From NCBI GenBank assembly GCA_031180405.1, contig JAPSLU010000002.1, positions 1-64,000 of the forward strand: 64,000 nucleotides of DNA. The letters are read 5' to 3'. Both the position numbers and the translations under genes were made by a program. The notes beneath the pieces were generated by a model. It saw only the letters and a list, made by a program, of their open reading frames with translations. It was not told the DNA's origin and ran no database searches. Origin of the DNA: Bacillus sp. (in: firmicutes). Its GTDB lineage: Bacteria > Bacillota > Bacilli > Bacillales > Bacillaceae. Positions 54,069 through 64,000 of the stretch are shown in pieces (position 1 is the first letter of the stretch; each line of letters starts with the position of its first letter).

Positions 54069-55355
54069 TTATTTTAATAGTGAAAATGCCTTTCTAGCTG
54101 CTTTAATTGTAAGATCTAGATCCTCATCTGAATGCGCTGTAGACAGGAACAATCCTTCAAATTGCGAAGGAGGAAGGAAAACTCCTTCATTTGCCATTGT
54201 TCGATAATAGCTAGCAAAAAACTCAAGATTTGATGATTTTGCCTTTTCATAGTTTGTCACTTCTTCATTTGTAAAGAAGAAGCCAATCATTGAACCAGCA
54301 CGATTGATTGTATGAGGAATTTCGTATTCCTTCGCAGCACCAGATAACCCTTCCTCAAGACGATCTGCTTTACGTTGGAATTCCTTATACGATTCTCTTG
54401 TTAGTTGCTTTAAAGTTTCTAACCCCGCTGTCATCGCTAACGGATTTCCTGATAAAGTTCCTGCTTGATAAATTGGACCACTTGGTGCAATTTGCTGCAT
54501 AATTTCTGCTTTTCCACCATATGCACCAACAGGTAGCCCTCCTCCAATGACTTTTCCTAAGCATGTTAAATCAGGTATAACTCCATAGAAATCTTGAGCA
54601 CAACCATAATCAACACGGAAGCCTGTCATCACTTCATCAAAAATTAATACTGAACCATATTGTTCTGTTATAGCGCGCAATCCTTCAAGAAATCCAGGCT
54701 GTGGAGGGACAACACCCATATTACCAGCTACTGGTTCAACAATGACACCTGCAATATCTTCTCCAAATTGTTCGAATGCAAATTGTATACTCTCAAGATC
54801 ATTATAAGGGACAGTAATTGTATTTTTTGCGATGCCTTCTGGGACCCCTGGACTATCAGGTAAACCAAGTGTCGCCACCCCAGATCCTGCCTTGATTAAT
54901 AAAGAATCACCATGACCATGATAACATCCTTCAAATTTTAGAATCTTATTTCTACCAGTATATCCTCTTGCTAAACGCAGGGCACTCATCGTAGCCTCAG
55001 TTCCCGAGCTTACCATTCTAACAACTTCGATTGAAGGGACACGATCAATCACAAGCTTTGCTAATTCATTCTCTATTAACGTAGGCGCTCCGAAGCTTGT
55101 GCCTGATTCCACAACTTTTTTTATGGCTTCTACAACCGTGTCGTTTGAATGACCATGAATTAGAGGTCCCCATGATAAAACATAATCAATATACTCATTT
55201 CCATCTATATCATATATTTTAGAGCCTTTACCACGTTCCATAAAAATAGGATTCATGCCAACTGATTTAAATGCTCTAACAGGACTATTTACGCCCCCAG
55301 GCATTAAGTTTTGAGCCACTTTAAATGCTGATTCACTTTTTTGATAATTATTCAT
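54069..55355 (-). CDS. hemL: Glutamate-1-semialdehyde 2,1-aminomutase
   Basis: [28 protein letters not shown]. Confidence 0.97.
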   Translation of the reverse strand: MNNYQKSESAFKVAQNLMPGGVNSPVRAFKSVGMNPIFMERGKGSKIYDIDGNEYIDYVLSWGPLIHGHSNDTVVEAIKKVVESGTSFGAPTLIENELAKLVIDRVPSIEVVRMVSSGTEATMSALRLARGYTGRNKILKFEGCYHGHGDSLLIKAGSGVATLGLPDSPGVPEGIAKNTITVPYNDLESIQFAFEQFGEDIAGVIVEPVAGNMGVVPPQPGFLEGLRAITEQYGSVLIFDEVMTGFRVDYGCAQDFYGVIPDLTCLGKVIGGGLPVGAYGGKAEIMQQIAPSGPIYQAGTLSGNPLAMTAGLETLKQLTRESYKEFQRKADRLEEGLSGAAKEYEIPHTINRAGSMIGFFFTNEEVTNYEKAKSSNLEFFASYYRTMANEGVFLPPSQFEGLFLSTAHSDEDLDLTIKAARKAFSLLK

Positions 55356-55374
55356 TGAACCGTTCCCCTTTCAA

Positions 55375-55522
55375 AAGAAAAGCGTAAGCACCTTGGTCAG
55401 CCTCGGACAAATAAGACGAAAATGAATGTGTTATGTCTTCAATTCATTTGTGGCTTATGACCTCGAGGGGCCAGGCATCTTACTTTTTTTACAATAAGCA
55501 AGACTGCTAGAGCTAGACACCC
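55375..55522 (-). repeat. Family-B intergenic hairpin repeat, copy 4 (hemB-hemL intergenic)
   Basis: AAAAGCGTAAGCACC...GTCTTCAATTCATT...GACCTCGAGGGGCCAGGCATCTTAC...GACTGCTAGAGCTAGACACC. Confidence 0.75.
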
Positions 55523-55572
55523 ACTCTAAGTACAAAATTTATGCTTTCTTACTTTACGTAAAAAGATGCAGT

Positions 55573-56553
55573 TTAGTTTTCTTCTTTAAGCCAGCGAGCA
55601 ACGTCTTTTGCAAAGTATGTAATCATTAAATCTACACCAGCACGCTTCATACCGACTAGCATTTCCATCACAATTGCTTTTTCATCTACCCATCCATTTT
55701 GGGCAGCAGCTTTAATCATAGAATATTCACCGCTAACATTATAAGCAACAACTGGCACATTAAATTGATTTTTCACATCCCGAATAATATCGAGATATGC
55801 TAATGCTGGTTTCACGATTAAGAAATCAGCGCCCTCTTCAAGATCTGATTGTGCTTCTCGTAATGCCTCATCCCGGTTAGCAGGATCCATTTGATATGTT
55901 TTGCGGTCCCCAAACTGTGGTGAACTATGAGCCGCATCTCGGAACGGACCGTAAAAAGCGCTAGCGTATTTGACGGCATAAGACATAATTGGGATATGTT
56001 CGAAGCCTGCTTCATCTAAACCATGTCTTATTGCTGCTACAAATCCATCCATCATATTAGAAGGGGCAATAATATCCGCACCTGCTTTAGCTTGGCTAAT
56101 AGCGGTACGAGCAAGCAAATCAAGAGTTGGATCATTTAACACTTGTCCGTTTTCAACGATCCCACAATGACCATGATCGGTATATTGACACAGACATGTG
56201 TCAGCTACCACAACTAGATCAGGGAACACTTCTTTAACCTGTCTTGTTGCTCGTTGAACGATCCCATTATCATGATACGCTTGTGTCCCAACTTCATCCT
56301 TATGGTCAGGTACACCAAAAAGAATAATAGACTTAATACCCAATGAAACAATCTCTTCAATTTCCTTGTTTAATAGATCTAATGATAAATGAAAAACACC
56401 TGGCATTGAAGTAACTTCATTTTTCTTATTTTCACCTTCAACAACGAAAATTGGATAGATAAAATCCTCTGCGCGAAGATATGTCTCTCTCAACATTGCT
56501 CTTATGTTATCACTGCTACGTAATCTTCTATGTCTTGTAAATTGAATATTCAT
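55573..56553 (-). CDS. hemB: Delta-aminolevulinic acid dehydratase
   Basis: [35 protein letters not shown]. Confidence 0.97.
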   Translation of the reverse strand: MNIQFTRHRRLRSSDNIRAMLRETYLRAEDFIYPIFVVEGENKKNEVTSMPGVFHLSLDLLNKEIEEIVSLGIKSIILFGVPDHKDEVGTQAYHDNGIVQRATRQVKEVFPDLVVVADTCLCQYTDHGHCGIVENGQVLNDPTLDLLARTAISQAKAGADIIAPSNMMDGFVAAIRHGLDEAGFEHIPIMSYAVKYASAFYGPFRDAAHSSPQFGDRKTYQMDPANRDEALREAQSDLEEGADFLIVKPALAYLDIIRDVKNQFNVPVVAYNVSGEYSMIKAAAQNGWVDEKAIVMEMLVGMKRAGVDLMITYFAKDVARWLKEEN

Positions 56554-57350
56554 TGAATATCCTCCTTATTTTTCGCTTGTTCTATCATGACCTTTACCAT
56601 ATCCTCGATTGTATAGGAATCTGGCATCACACCAGTAAACCCATACTCCATTAATGTCTTATTTGTTATAGGACCTATGCAGATAAAGGTGACCTTATTA
56701 AGATTATCGAATAATTCCCTTTGATGAAGGATCTTCATAAAGCTATCGACAGTTGAGGAACTTGTAAACGTTATAAAATCAACTTCATTATTTTCAATAT
56801 ATGATTTTAGTTTCGTTGCTTCAGCCTCGTTATGTACTGTCTCGTAGACAATTAAATCTTTTACGGAAAATCCACGTTCTATTAATTCTTGAACTAGGAT
56901 AGGTCGGGAAAGGTTACCTCGAATGACAAGTACCTTTGAATCTTGACTAAGCTGCTCTTTTATACTCTCAGCTAGCTTTTCTGCAACAAATTCCTCAGGT
57001 ATTACGGAAACTGATAAATTTAGTTTTTCCATTTGCTTACTTGTTTTTCTGCCCACAGAGGCTGCAACCATATGTTGTAATTGTGTATAAGGCACATTCC
57101 AATCATCGAGATACTTTCTAAAAAACGTTACACCATTGGCACTCGTAAAGACAATACAATCAAAATCTTTTAAGCTTAAAAGCACTTGTTTTATTTCAGC
57201 TTCATTTGACTTTTTAGGTTTTATTTCAAGTAACGGAGTAGATAGCGCCACACCACCTACTTCCTCTATCTTTTCAATAAATTCTTCAACCTGAGCTTTT
57301 GCTCTAGTAATTAAAACCCTCTTCCCTTGCAAAGGAAGGTACTTCCCCAT
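56550..57350 (-). CDS. hemD: Uroporphyrinogen-III synthase
   Basis: [10 protein letters not shown]-terminus, [11 protein letters not shown]; between hemC and hemB. Confidence 0.93.
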   Translation of the reverse strand: MGKYLPLQGKRVLITRAKAQVEEFIEKIEEVGGVALSTPLLEIKPKKSNEAEIKQVLLSLKDFDCIVFTSANGVTFFRKYLDDWNVPYTQLQHMVAASVGRKTSKQMEKLNLSVSVIPEEFVAEKLAESIKEQLSQDSKVLVIRGNLSRPILVQELIERGFSVKDLIVYETVHNEAEATKLKSYIENNEVDFITFTSSSTVDSFMKILHQRELFDNLNKVTFICIGPITNKTLMEYGFTGVMPDSYTIEDMVKVMIEQAKNKEDIQ

Positions 57351-58282
57351 TATTGATCAAGCTCCTCTTTCACTCGATCAATTAAAGCTTTTGCACCTTG
57401 CTTTGTTAAAATTTCAGCTACTTTTTCTCCTATTTCTTTAGGATCACTACCAGTAACTTGCTCTTTATACACTTCTTTCCCATCAGGTGCTGCAATCAGA
57501 CCTGTGAATGTTAATTCTTTATCACTGTTAATTGTAGCAAATCCAGCGATAGGAACCTGACATCCACCTTCCATCTTCGTTAGAAAAGTTCTTTCTGCTA
57601 TCACCGCTAATTGTGTTGGTTGATCGGTAAAGTTTGCTAGTAATTCTAACAGATCATGATCATTTTCACGGCATTCAATTGCCAACGCTCCTTGACCAAC
57701 TGCAGGTAAACAAATTTCAGGCTCCAAAAATTCCGTTATGACCTCTTTACTCCAGCCCATTCTTGATAATCCAGCTGCAGCTAGTATGATGGCATCATAA
57801 TCCTCTGTTTTAAGCTTCTCAAGCCTTGTGTCAATATTTCCTCTAATCCATTTAATCTCAAGATCAGGCCTCTCCATTAATAGTTGAGCACTTCTTCGTA
57901 AACTACTCGTTCCTACCACAGCTCCACTTGGTAGTTCAGAAAGTTTTTTATGGTCTTTTGAAATCAGAACATCTCGATGATCTTCTCTATGTGGAATACA
58001 TCCAATTGTTAAACCCTGAGGGAGGACTCCAGGCATATCCTTCATACTATGAACAGCCATATCTATTTCACCATCTAACAAAGCTTGTTCTATTTCTTTT
58101 ACAAACAATCCTTTTCCACCGACTTTTGATAGCGTAACATCTAGGATTTTGTCTCCTTTTGTGACAATTTCCTTTATCTCAAACTCGAAAGGTAAACCAA
58201 AAGATTTTAACTGATTGATTACCCAATTAGTTTGAGTTAATGCTAATTTACTTCGTCTAGAACCTACAACTATTTTCCGCAT
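57350..58282 (-). CDS. hemC: Porphobilinogen deaminase
   Basis: [37 protein letters not shown]. Confidence 0.97.
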   Translation of the reverse strand: MRKIVVGSRRSKLALTQTNWVINQLKSFGLPFEFEIKEIVTKGDKILDVTLSKVGGKGLFVKEIEQALLDGEIDMAVHSMKDMPGVLPQGLTIGCIPHREDHRDVLISKDHKKLSELPSGAVVGTSSLRRSAQLLMERPDLEIKWIRGNIDTRLEKLKTEDYDAIILAAAGLSRMGWSKEVITEFLEPEICLPAVGQGALAIECRENDHDLLELLANFTDQPTQLAVIAERTFLTKMEGGCQVPIAGFATINSDKELTFTGLIAAPDGKEVYKEQVTGSDPKEIGEKVAEILTKQGAKALIDRVKEELDQ

Positions 58283-58297
58283 AATTTCCTCCTACTA

Positions 58298-58345
58298 TAA
58301 GAAATGCGCAAGGGCCTTAATCCGCCCCTTGAGCTGAATAGCAAA
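58298..58345 (-). repeat. Truncated family-B repeat fragment (hemX-hemC intergenic)
   Basis: AAGAAATGCGCAAGGGCC...CCCCTTGAGCTGAATAGC resembles the repeat edge only. Confidence 0.35.
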
Positions 58346-58379
58346 ACTTAATAAAGAATAAGATATTTTTCAAACCAAA

Positions 58380-59210
58380 TTATGAATCCCAAAAATGAAA
58401 TCTTGATAAACTTCCAAACAAGAAAAAGTTAATTAATAAAACAAGAAATGACGCTAAGTTAAGTAAAGCCACAGATCGCCCTTGTAATTCCTTTACAATT
58501 CGCATATACAAAAAGATACCATATGTAATAATTACCATGAATGTTCCTAGTACCTTTGCATCATACCAGTGAAAACTCTCAACTTTAATGTATGCCCAAA
58601 TAATACCTAAAATCATACTTAATAAAAGAATTGGTACCCCAATGACATTTAATACATAAGACATATGATCAAGCTTTGAAAGATCCTCAATTCGAAGAAG
58701 GCGCTTTCCCCACTTCTTCTTTTTTAACAAATTATATTGAATCGTATAAAGGGTAGAGAAAACAAACGACAATGAAAAAGCACCATATGATAGGATTGCC
58801 ATTGTAATATGAATCAACAATAATTCCGATACAAGCTTGCTAGAAACAGCTGCTGATTCATATTGTGTTGGTGCAAATGTATGTAGCGCCATCATGATAA
58901 ACCCGATTACATTCGTAAAAAAAATAATAAACTCTGCTTTAAGAAACCGATTTAATACAACTGACAAGGTGACTAATACCCATGTATAGAAATACAAGCC
59001 CTCAAACACATTTAACACAGGAAATCTCCCTGTCTCAAACATGCGTACAAATAAAAAAATTGTTTGTAAGAGCCAAACAATAGAAAGCAACCAGAAGGCA
59101 GCTTGTTTCGCCTTCCGGTTATTATTTAAAAAATCTATAAAATATAAAAGTACACAAACAGCATAAAGAATAATTGTTAGTTCATTTATTCTACTTAAGC
59201 TCATTTCCAT
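58380..59210 (-). CDS. hemX: HemX, cytochrome c assembly-type membrane protein
   Basis: Polytopic CcsA-like protein between hemA and hemC. Confidence 0.93.
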   Translation of the reverse strand: MEMSLSRINELTIILYAVCVLLYFIDFLNNNRKAKQAAFWLLSIVWLLQTIFLFVRMFETGRFPVLNVFEGLYFYTWVLVTLSVVLNRFLKAEFIIFFTNVIGFIMMALHTFAPTQYESAAVSSKLVSELLLIHITMAILSYGAFSLSFVFSTLYTIQYNLLKKKKWGKRLLRIEDLSKLDHMSYVLNVIGVPILLLSMILGIIWAYIKVESFHWYDAKVLGTFMVIITYGIFLYMRIVKELQGRSVALLNLASFLVLLINFFLFGSLSRFHFWDS

Positions 59211-59229
59211 AAAAGAAAAGTCCTCTCAC

Positions 59230-60606
59230 TTACGATTGAAGTGAAGCACGATAAATCTGCTGGTTTGCACCAACTTCTAGTTTTTCTGATTTATCTATAT
59301 TCATTTGCTCTTCAACAGCATCTTCAATATTAAAGATTTTCATAAATAATTCCAATGAGTCCTGGGCATTTGCTTCTGACGAAAGTTCTTTTACTTTCAC
59401 AATTGGATCTCTAAGTAACTGATTAATAATACTCTTTGTATGCTTACTTAGCACTTTTCTTTCACGATCAGTTAAATTAGGCATTTTACGTTCTATGCTT
59501 TCCATTGTCTCAGCTTGAATCGTTAATGCCTTTTGGCGAAGAGCTGCAATGACTGGTACTACTCCAAGCGTATTAATCCATTGTTTAAATTGAACAATTT
59601 CTTCCTCAATCATGAGTTCAATTTTTTCTGCAGCTATTTTCCGTTCCTGCAGGTTTGCTTCTACAATTCCTTGCAAATCATCAATATCATATAAAAATAC
59701 ACTATCCAACTCAGCTAGCTTCGGATCTAAATCACGTGGAACAGCGATATCAACCATGAATAATGGTCGCCCTTTTCTCAGTTTTTCAACATGTGTCATC
59801 ATGTCCTTTGTTATAACAAAATCTTTTGCACCTGTTGAACTAATGAGAATATCCGCTTCCACTAGACCACATTGAAGTTCATTGATTGCTTTTGCCTTTC
59901 CATCAAATCGATGTGCTAGCTCCTCTGCCTTTTTCAAGGTTCTATTCATAACGGTTACTTTTCCTACACCACTACCGTGTAGATTTTGAACAGCTAGCTC
60001 TCCCATTTTCCCAGCACCTAATATTAGGACATGCTTTGAACGTAAATCACCAAAAATTTTCTTCGCAAGCTCAACAGCAGCATAACTTACTGAAACTGCG
60101 TTTGCCCCGATATCAGTTTCTGAGTGTGAACGCTTAGCTAACGTAATAACCTGCTTAAATAACTGATTAAAAACCGTTCCAATTGTATCGTTTTCTTGTG
60201 CTAGTAAAAAGCTCGAGCGAACCTGTCCTAGAATCTGTGTTTCTCCTAAGATCATTGAATCTAGTCCACAAGCAACTTTGCATAGATGTTCAAGTGCGCC
60301 ATCTTGCTCATAGATTGTCAGAAATGGTGAAACATCTTCTTTATTTAATCCGAACCAATCTGCCAAGAATGCTTTAATATAGTAACGTCCTGTATGAAGT
60401 TGATCTACAACAGCGTAAATCTCGGTACGATTGCACGTAGATACGATGACATTTTCAAGTATACTTTTTTGTTCTTTTAACTGTTTCATCGCGTCAGTAA
60501 GCTCATCTGGTTGAAACGAAAGCTTTTCGCGAATTTCAACAGGGGCTGTTTTATAGTTTAAGCCAACAACAAGTATATGCATTTTCTTATACACCCCCAT
60601 GTACAA
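59230..60606 (-). CDS. hemA: Glutamyl-tRNA reductase
   Basis: [40 protein letters not shown]; likely start [10 protein letters not shown] downstream of the ORF-track start. Confidence 0.97.
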   Translation of the reverse strand: MYMGVYKKMHILVVGLNYKTAPVEIREKLSFQPDELTDAMKQLKEQKSILENVIVSTCNRTEIYAVVDQLHTGRYYIKAFLADWFGLNKEDVSPFLTIYEQDGALEHLCKVACGLDSMILGETQILGQVRSSFLLAQENDTIGTVFNQLFKQVITLAKRSHSETDIGANAVSVSYAAVELAKKIFGDLRSKHVLILGAGKMGELAVQNLHGSGVGKVTVMNRTLKKAEELAHRFDGKAKAINELQCGLVEADILISSTGAKDFVITKDMMTHVEKLRKGRPLFMVDIAVPRDLDPKLAELDSVFLYDIDDLQGIVEANLQERKIAAEKIELMIEEEIVQFKQWINTLGVVPVIAALRQKALTIQAETMESIERKMPNLTDRERKVLSKHTKSIINQLLRDPIVKVKELSSEANAQDSLELFMKIFNIEDAVEEQMNIDKSEKLEVGANQQIYRASLQS

Positions 60607-60879
60607 GGATCTCTATTTATAGTATATCACTCTAAATTTTATTTCCTTCAAAAAAATGTGAACAGTCTTTGAAACTCTATGTTATGATAAAATATGTTTG
60701 TTATTATGACTGTTTTTTGTCTGTGTAATGATTCACAATTAACTTTCTACAGACTATGACACGATTCTCATACTATTCACTCTGTACAATATCAAATAAT
60801 AAGCTGTTAATCAAGTTATTGGTTGGATAATCCGGCAAGAATTATTACTAAATATTATTATTCATACAAGAGGTGGACA

Positions 60880-61368
60880 ATGAAAAAAATTTCATTATTA
60901 CCTGTCATCATATTGTTAGGTATTGGCATTTTTTATTCTATCCAAAAATTAAATATTCATTTATTTGAAGGGCAAAGCAGTTGGCAATTTTTATTAATGA
61001 TACTTGGACTAGCATTTTTAATTAGCGGCCATTTAGAACAAGATGCAACAGCCATTTTACCAGGATTAATCTTGGTAGGAGTCGGAGCTCATTTTTACTT
61101 TTATGAGAAGCTTCCTTCCTGGCCAGACCATTCGGCTTCATTTTTATTTATTATTTCGATTGGTCTTATTTTAACAGCTATTAAAACGAAATCAGGATAT
61201 CCTCAGGGTATGATTCTTTTAGCGATTGGATTGTTTTTGCATTTTTTCCCTACAATAATGGCATCCCTAACGATTGTAGAGAATGGCGTCAATCTTATTG
61301 AAACTTATTGGCCCCTTCTATTTGTATTAATCAGCGGCTTCCTGTTAGTTGCTAAACGAAAAAAATAA
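60880..61368 (+). CDS. Small polytopic membrane protein (LiaF/LiaI TM-domain-like)
   Basis: MKKISLLPVIILLGIGIFY..., four or more TM segments; GAGGTGG RBS before ATG at 60880 (ORF track start 60823). Confidence 0.65.
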   Translation: MKKISLLPVIILLGIGIFYSIQKLNIHLFEGQSSWQFLLMILGLAFLISGHLEQDATAILPGLILVGVGAHFYFYEKLPSWPDHSASFLFIISIGLILTAIKTKSGYPQGMILLAIGLFLHFFPTIMASLTIVENGVNLIETYWPLLFVLISGFLLVAKRKK

Positions 61369-61374
61369 CTTTTT

Positions 61375-61412
61375 AAAAAGAGACTGTGGATTTATATCCA
61401 CAGTCTCTTTTT
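61375..61412. terminator. Strong bidirectional terminator between convergent genes
   Basis: AAAAAGAGACTGTGGAT-TTAT-ATCCACAGTCTCTTTTT, near-perfect 17-bp stem. Confidence 0.93.
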
Positions 61413-61423
61413 AGTAATGCTCC

Positions 61424-62008
61424 TTATGATGTATAATGCTGAATTAATTTCCAAGCTTCATCTTTTCCTAATCCAGTCTCAGATGAGAACACAACAAATG
61501 AATCGCCTTTATCCATATTTAACGCGTCTTTAATTACTTTTGCATGCTTTTGCCATTTACCCTTTGGGATTTTATCAGCTTTTGTACCAACAATAATTGC
61601 TGGAATTCCATAATGTTTCAAAAAGTCATACATGAGCATGTCATCATTCGTTGGTGGATGACGGAGGTCAATTAATAAAACAACTGCACGAAGCTGTTCT
61701 CGAGTCGTGATATACGTTTCAATCATCTTCCCCCATGCTTCTCGTTCTTTCTTACTGACTTTTGCATATCCGTAACCTGGTACATCAACAAAATGGAGGA
61801 TTTCATTTATAATATAAAAATTCAATGTTTGAGTTTTACCTGGTTTTGATGAGATACGTGCTAATGCCTTCCTAGCAAGCATTTTATTAATGAAGGAAGA
61901 CTTTCCAACATTTGAGCGGCCCGCTAATGCAATCTCAGGTAAATCTCCCTCTGGATATTGTTCTGGCTTAACGGCACTAATTACGATTTCTGAGCTTGTT
62001 ACTTTCAT
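61424..62008 (-). CDS. ysxC: Ribosome biogenesis GTPase YsxC/EngB
   Basis: [31 protein letters not shown]. Confidence 0.97.
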   Translation of the reverse strand: MKVTSSEIVISAVKPEQYPEGDLPEIALAGRSNVGKSSFINKMLARKALARISSKPGKTQTLNFYIINEILHFVDVPGYGYAKVSKKEREAWGKMIETYITTREQLRAVVLLIDLRHPPTNDDMLMYDFLKHYGIPAIIVGTKADKIPKGKWQKHAKVIKDALNMDKGDSFVVFSSETGLGKDEAWKLIQHYTS

Positions 62009-64000
62009 TCTTTCTCCTCTGTTAATGCATGTTTTAATACTTCGTCTAAGTGTGAGACAAGGACAAATGTCAACTCGTTTCGAACACTTTCAGGAATATC
62101 ATCTAAGTCTTTTTCATTATCCTTTGGTGCAATAATTTTAGTTAGACCTGCTCGATGTGCACTAAGTGTTTTTTCTTTTAAACCGCCAATTGGGAGTACC
62201 CGACCACGTAATGTAATCTCTCCCGTCATTCCTACTTCTTTTCGAACAGCTCTGCCAGTTAATGCTGAAATCAAGGCTGTTGCCATTGTAATACCTGCTG
62301 AAGGGCCATCTTTCGGTACAGCACCTTCTGGGACATGGATGTGGATGTCGTTCTTCTCATGAAAATCACGGTCAATATGAAGGTCCTCAGCACGGGACCG
62401 AATATAGCTAAATGCTGCTTGCGCTGATTCCTTCATCACATCACCAAGCTTCCCGGTAAGAATTAGCTTGCCTTTACCGGGTGTGACTGATACTTCTATT
62501 GATAAAGTATCCCCGCCTACAGTTGTATATGCCAATCCAGTTGCCACTCCAACCTGATCCTCCAGCTCCGCTTGTCCGTATCTAAAACGTTTTTTTCCAA
62601 TAAAGTCTTCAATGTTTTTATCCGTAACGATGATCTTCTTACGTTCTTGTTTTACAATCATTTTCGCGGCTTTTCGGCAAACACCTGCTAATTGTCGTTC
62701 TAATCCACGAACTCCAGCTTCTCTTGTGTAATATCGAATAATGCTTTGAATCGCATCTTCCCGAATTTGTAAGTGGGATTTTTTCAGACCATGTTCATTT
62801 AGTTGCTTTGGCAGTAAATGATCTTTAGCTATATGGACCTTTTCAAGTTCAGTATAACCAGCTATATTGATAATCTCCATACGGTCACGTAACGGTCCCG
62901 GAATCGTTGCAAGATTATTTGCAGTTGCTATAAACATAACCTTTGAGAGGTCATAGGTCTCTTCAATATAGTGGTCACTAAAATTATGATTTTGTTCTGG
63001 ATCTAATACCTCAAGCAATGCAGCAGAAGGATCCCCTCTAAAATCACTAGACATTTTGTCTATCTCATCTAATAAGAAAACCGGGTTAATTGTTCCTGCT
63101 TTCTTCATACCTTGAATAATTCTTCCTGGCATGGCACCAACATATGTCCGGCGATGGCCTCGAATCTCTGACTCATCTCTTACACCACCAAGTGATATTC
63201 TTACAAAATGGCGATTTAATGACTTAGCAACCGATTTTGCTAACGATGTTTTCCCAACACCTGGTGGTCCTGCTAAGCAGAGAATCGGACCTTTAAGAGA
63301 GTTTGTTAGTTGTTGGACTGCCAAATATTCAATTACACGGTCCTTTACCTTCTCTAGCCCATAATGCTCTTCATTTAGTATTTCTTCAGCAACATTAACA
63401 TCAAGTCGGTCCTCTGTTGCTTTCGTCCACGGTAAAGAAATAAGCCACTCAATGTAGTTTCGAATAACTGCACTTTCCGCAGAGCTCGAAGGTACCTTTT
63501 CATAACGATCAAGTTCTTTTAGAGCAACTGTTTTAACATGTTCAGGCATCCCTACTTCATCTAAGCGCTCTTTAAGAGTCGAAACTTCTCCAAGTTTTCC
63601 TTCTTTTTCACCAAGCTCTTTTTGGATCGCTTTCATCTGTTCACGTAAATAGTATTCTTTTTGTGTACGTTCCATTGACTTTTTAACACGTTGACCTATT
63701 TTTTTCTCAAGCTGTACGACTTCTTTTTCATTATGAAGAATAGAAATGACTTTATTTAAGCGTTCTGTCACATCAAGGGTCTCTAATACCTCTTGTTTTT
63801 CTTTCAATTTTAACGGCAAATGTGAAGTGATAATGTCAGCCATTCTTCCTGGTTCAGTAATATCTGACACTGTTGCATATGTTTCTGCTGAAATTTTTTT
63901 AGAAAGCTTTATGTATTGCTCAAAATATTCCAACATCGTTCTCATTAACGCTTCATCTTCAACACTTTTTTCTTCAGCGTCATTATAAATGGCAACCTCT
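62005..64000 (-). CDS. lonA: ATP-dependent protease LonA (N-terminus truncated by window edge)
   Basis: [18 protein letters not shown], catalytic [10 protein letters not shown]; reading frame stays open past the ORF-track start to position 64000. Confidence 0.96.
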   Translation of the reverse strand, partial: EVAIYNDAEEKSVEDEALMRTMLEYFEQYIKLSKKISAETYATVSDITEPGRMADIITSHLPLKLKEKQEVLETLDVTERLNKVISILHNEKEVVQLEKKIGQRVKKSMERTQKEYYLREQMKAIQKELGEKEGKLGEVSTLKERLDEVGMPEHVKTVALKELDRYEKVPSSSAESAVIRNYIEWLISLPWTKATEDRLDVNVAEEILNEEHYGLEKVKDRVIEYLAVQQLTNSLKGPILCLAGPPGVGKTSLAKSVAKSLNRHFVRISLGGVRDESEIRGHRRTYVGAMPGRIIQGMKKAGTINPVFLLDEIDKMSSDFRGDPSAALLEVLDPEQNHNFSDHYIEETYDLSKVMFIATANNLATIPGPLRDRMEIINIAGYTELEKVHIAKDHLLPKQLNEHGLKKSHLQIREDAIQSIIRYYTREAGVRGLERQLAGVCRKAAKMIVKQERKKIIVTDKNIEDFIGKKRFRYGQAELEDQVGVATGLAYTTVGGDTLSIEVSVTPGKGKLILTGKLGDVMKESAQAAFSYIRSRAEDLHIDRDFHEKNDIHIHVPEGAVPKDGPSAGITMATALISALTGRAVRKEVGMTGEITLRGRVLPIGGLKEKTLSAHRAGLTKIIAPKDNEKDLDDIPESVRNELTFVLVSHLDEVLKHALTEEKE

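Overview
This window is a Bacillaceae-type chromosomal segment, almost all transcribed from the minus strand. Its backbone matches the conserved Bacillus block running (on the minus strand) lonA-ysxC-hemAXCDBL-spoVID-ysxE-valS-folC / spoIIB-maf-radC-mreBCD-minCD-spoIVFA/FB-rng-rplU-prp-rpmA-spo0B-obg-pheB-pheA / niaR-nifS / nadBCA-safA-coxA-bofC-ruvAB-queA-tgt-yajC-yrzE-yrbG. The main accessory content is a complete type IV pilus locus (about 32.6-46.8 kb) inserted between folC and spoIIB. It carries pilB, pilT, pilC, pilM, pilN, pilO, a prepilin peptidase and a major-type prepilin. It also carries a VanW/G5-like membrane protein, a PRC-barrel-like protein, a membrane protein with seven tandem 22-aa acidic repeats, and a divergent minor-pilin cassette ending in a PilX-like protein. 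The intergenic regions hold two repeat families. One is a MITE-like element with terminal inverted repeats and, in two of three copies, an internal GC-rich palindrome (7.5, 18.1 and 25.2 kb). The other is a hairpin repeat (5 copies plus a fragment) always in the same orientation relative to transcription. Regulatory elements include a valS T-box, an rplU (L21) leader, a NiaR-type operator and many intrinsic terminators. I found no CRISPR array, prophage, rRNA or tRNA gene. The best candidates for something under-described are the accessory genes of the pilus locus and the nested intergenic repeats.
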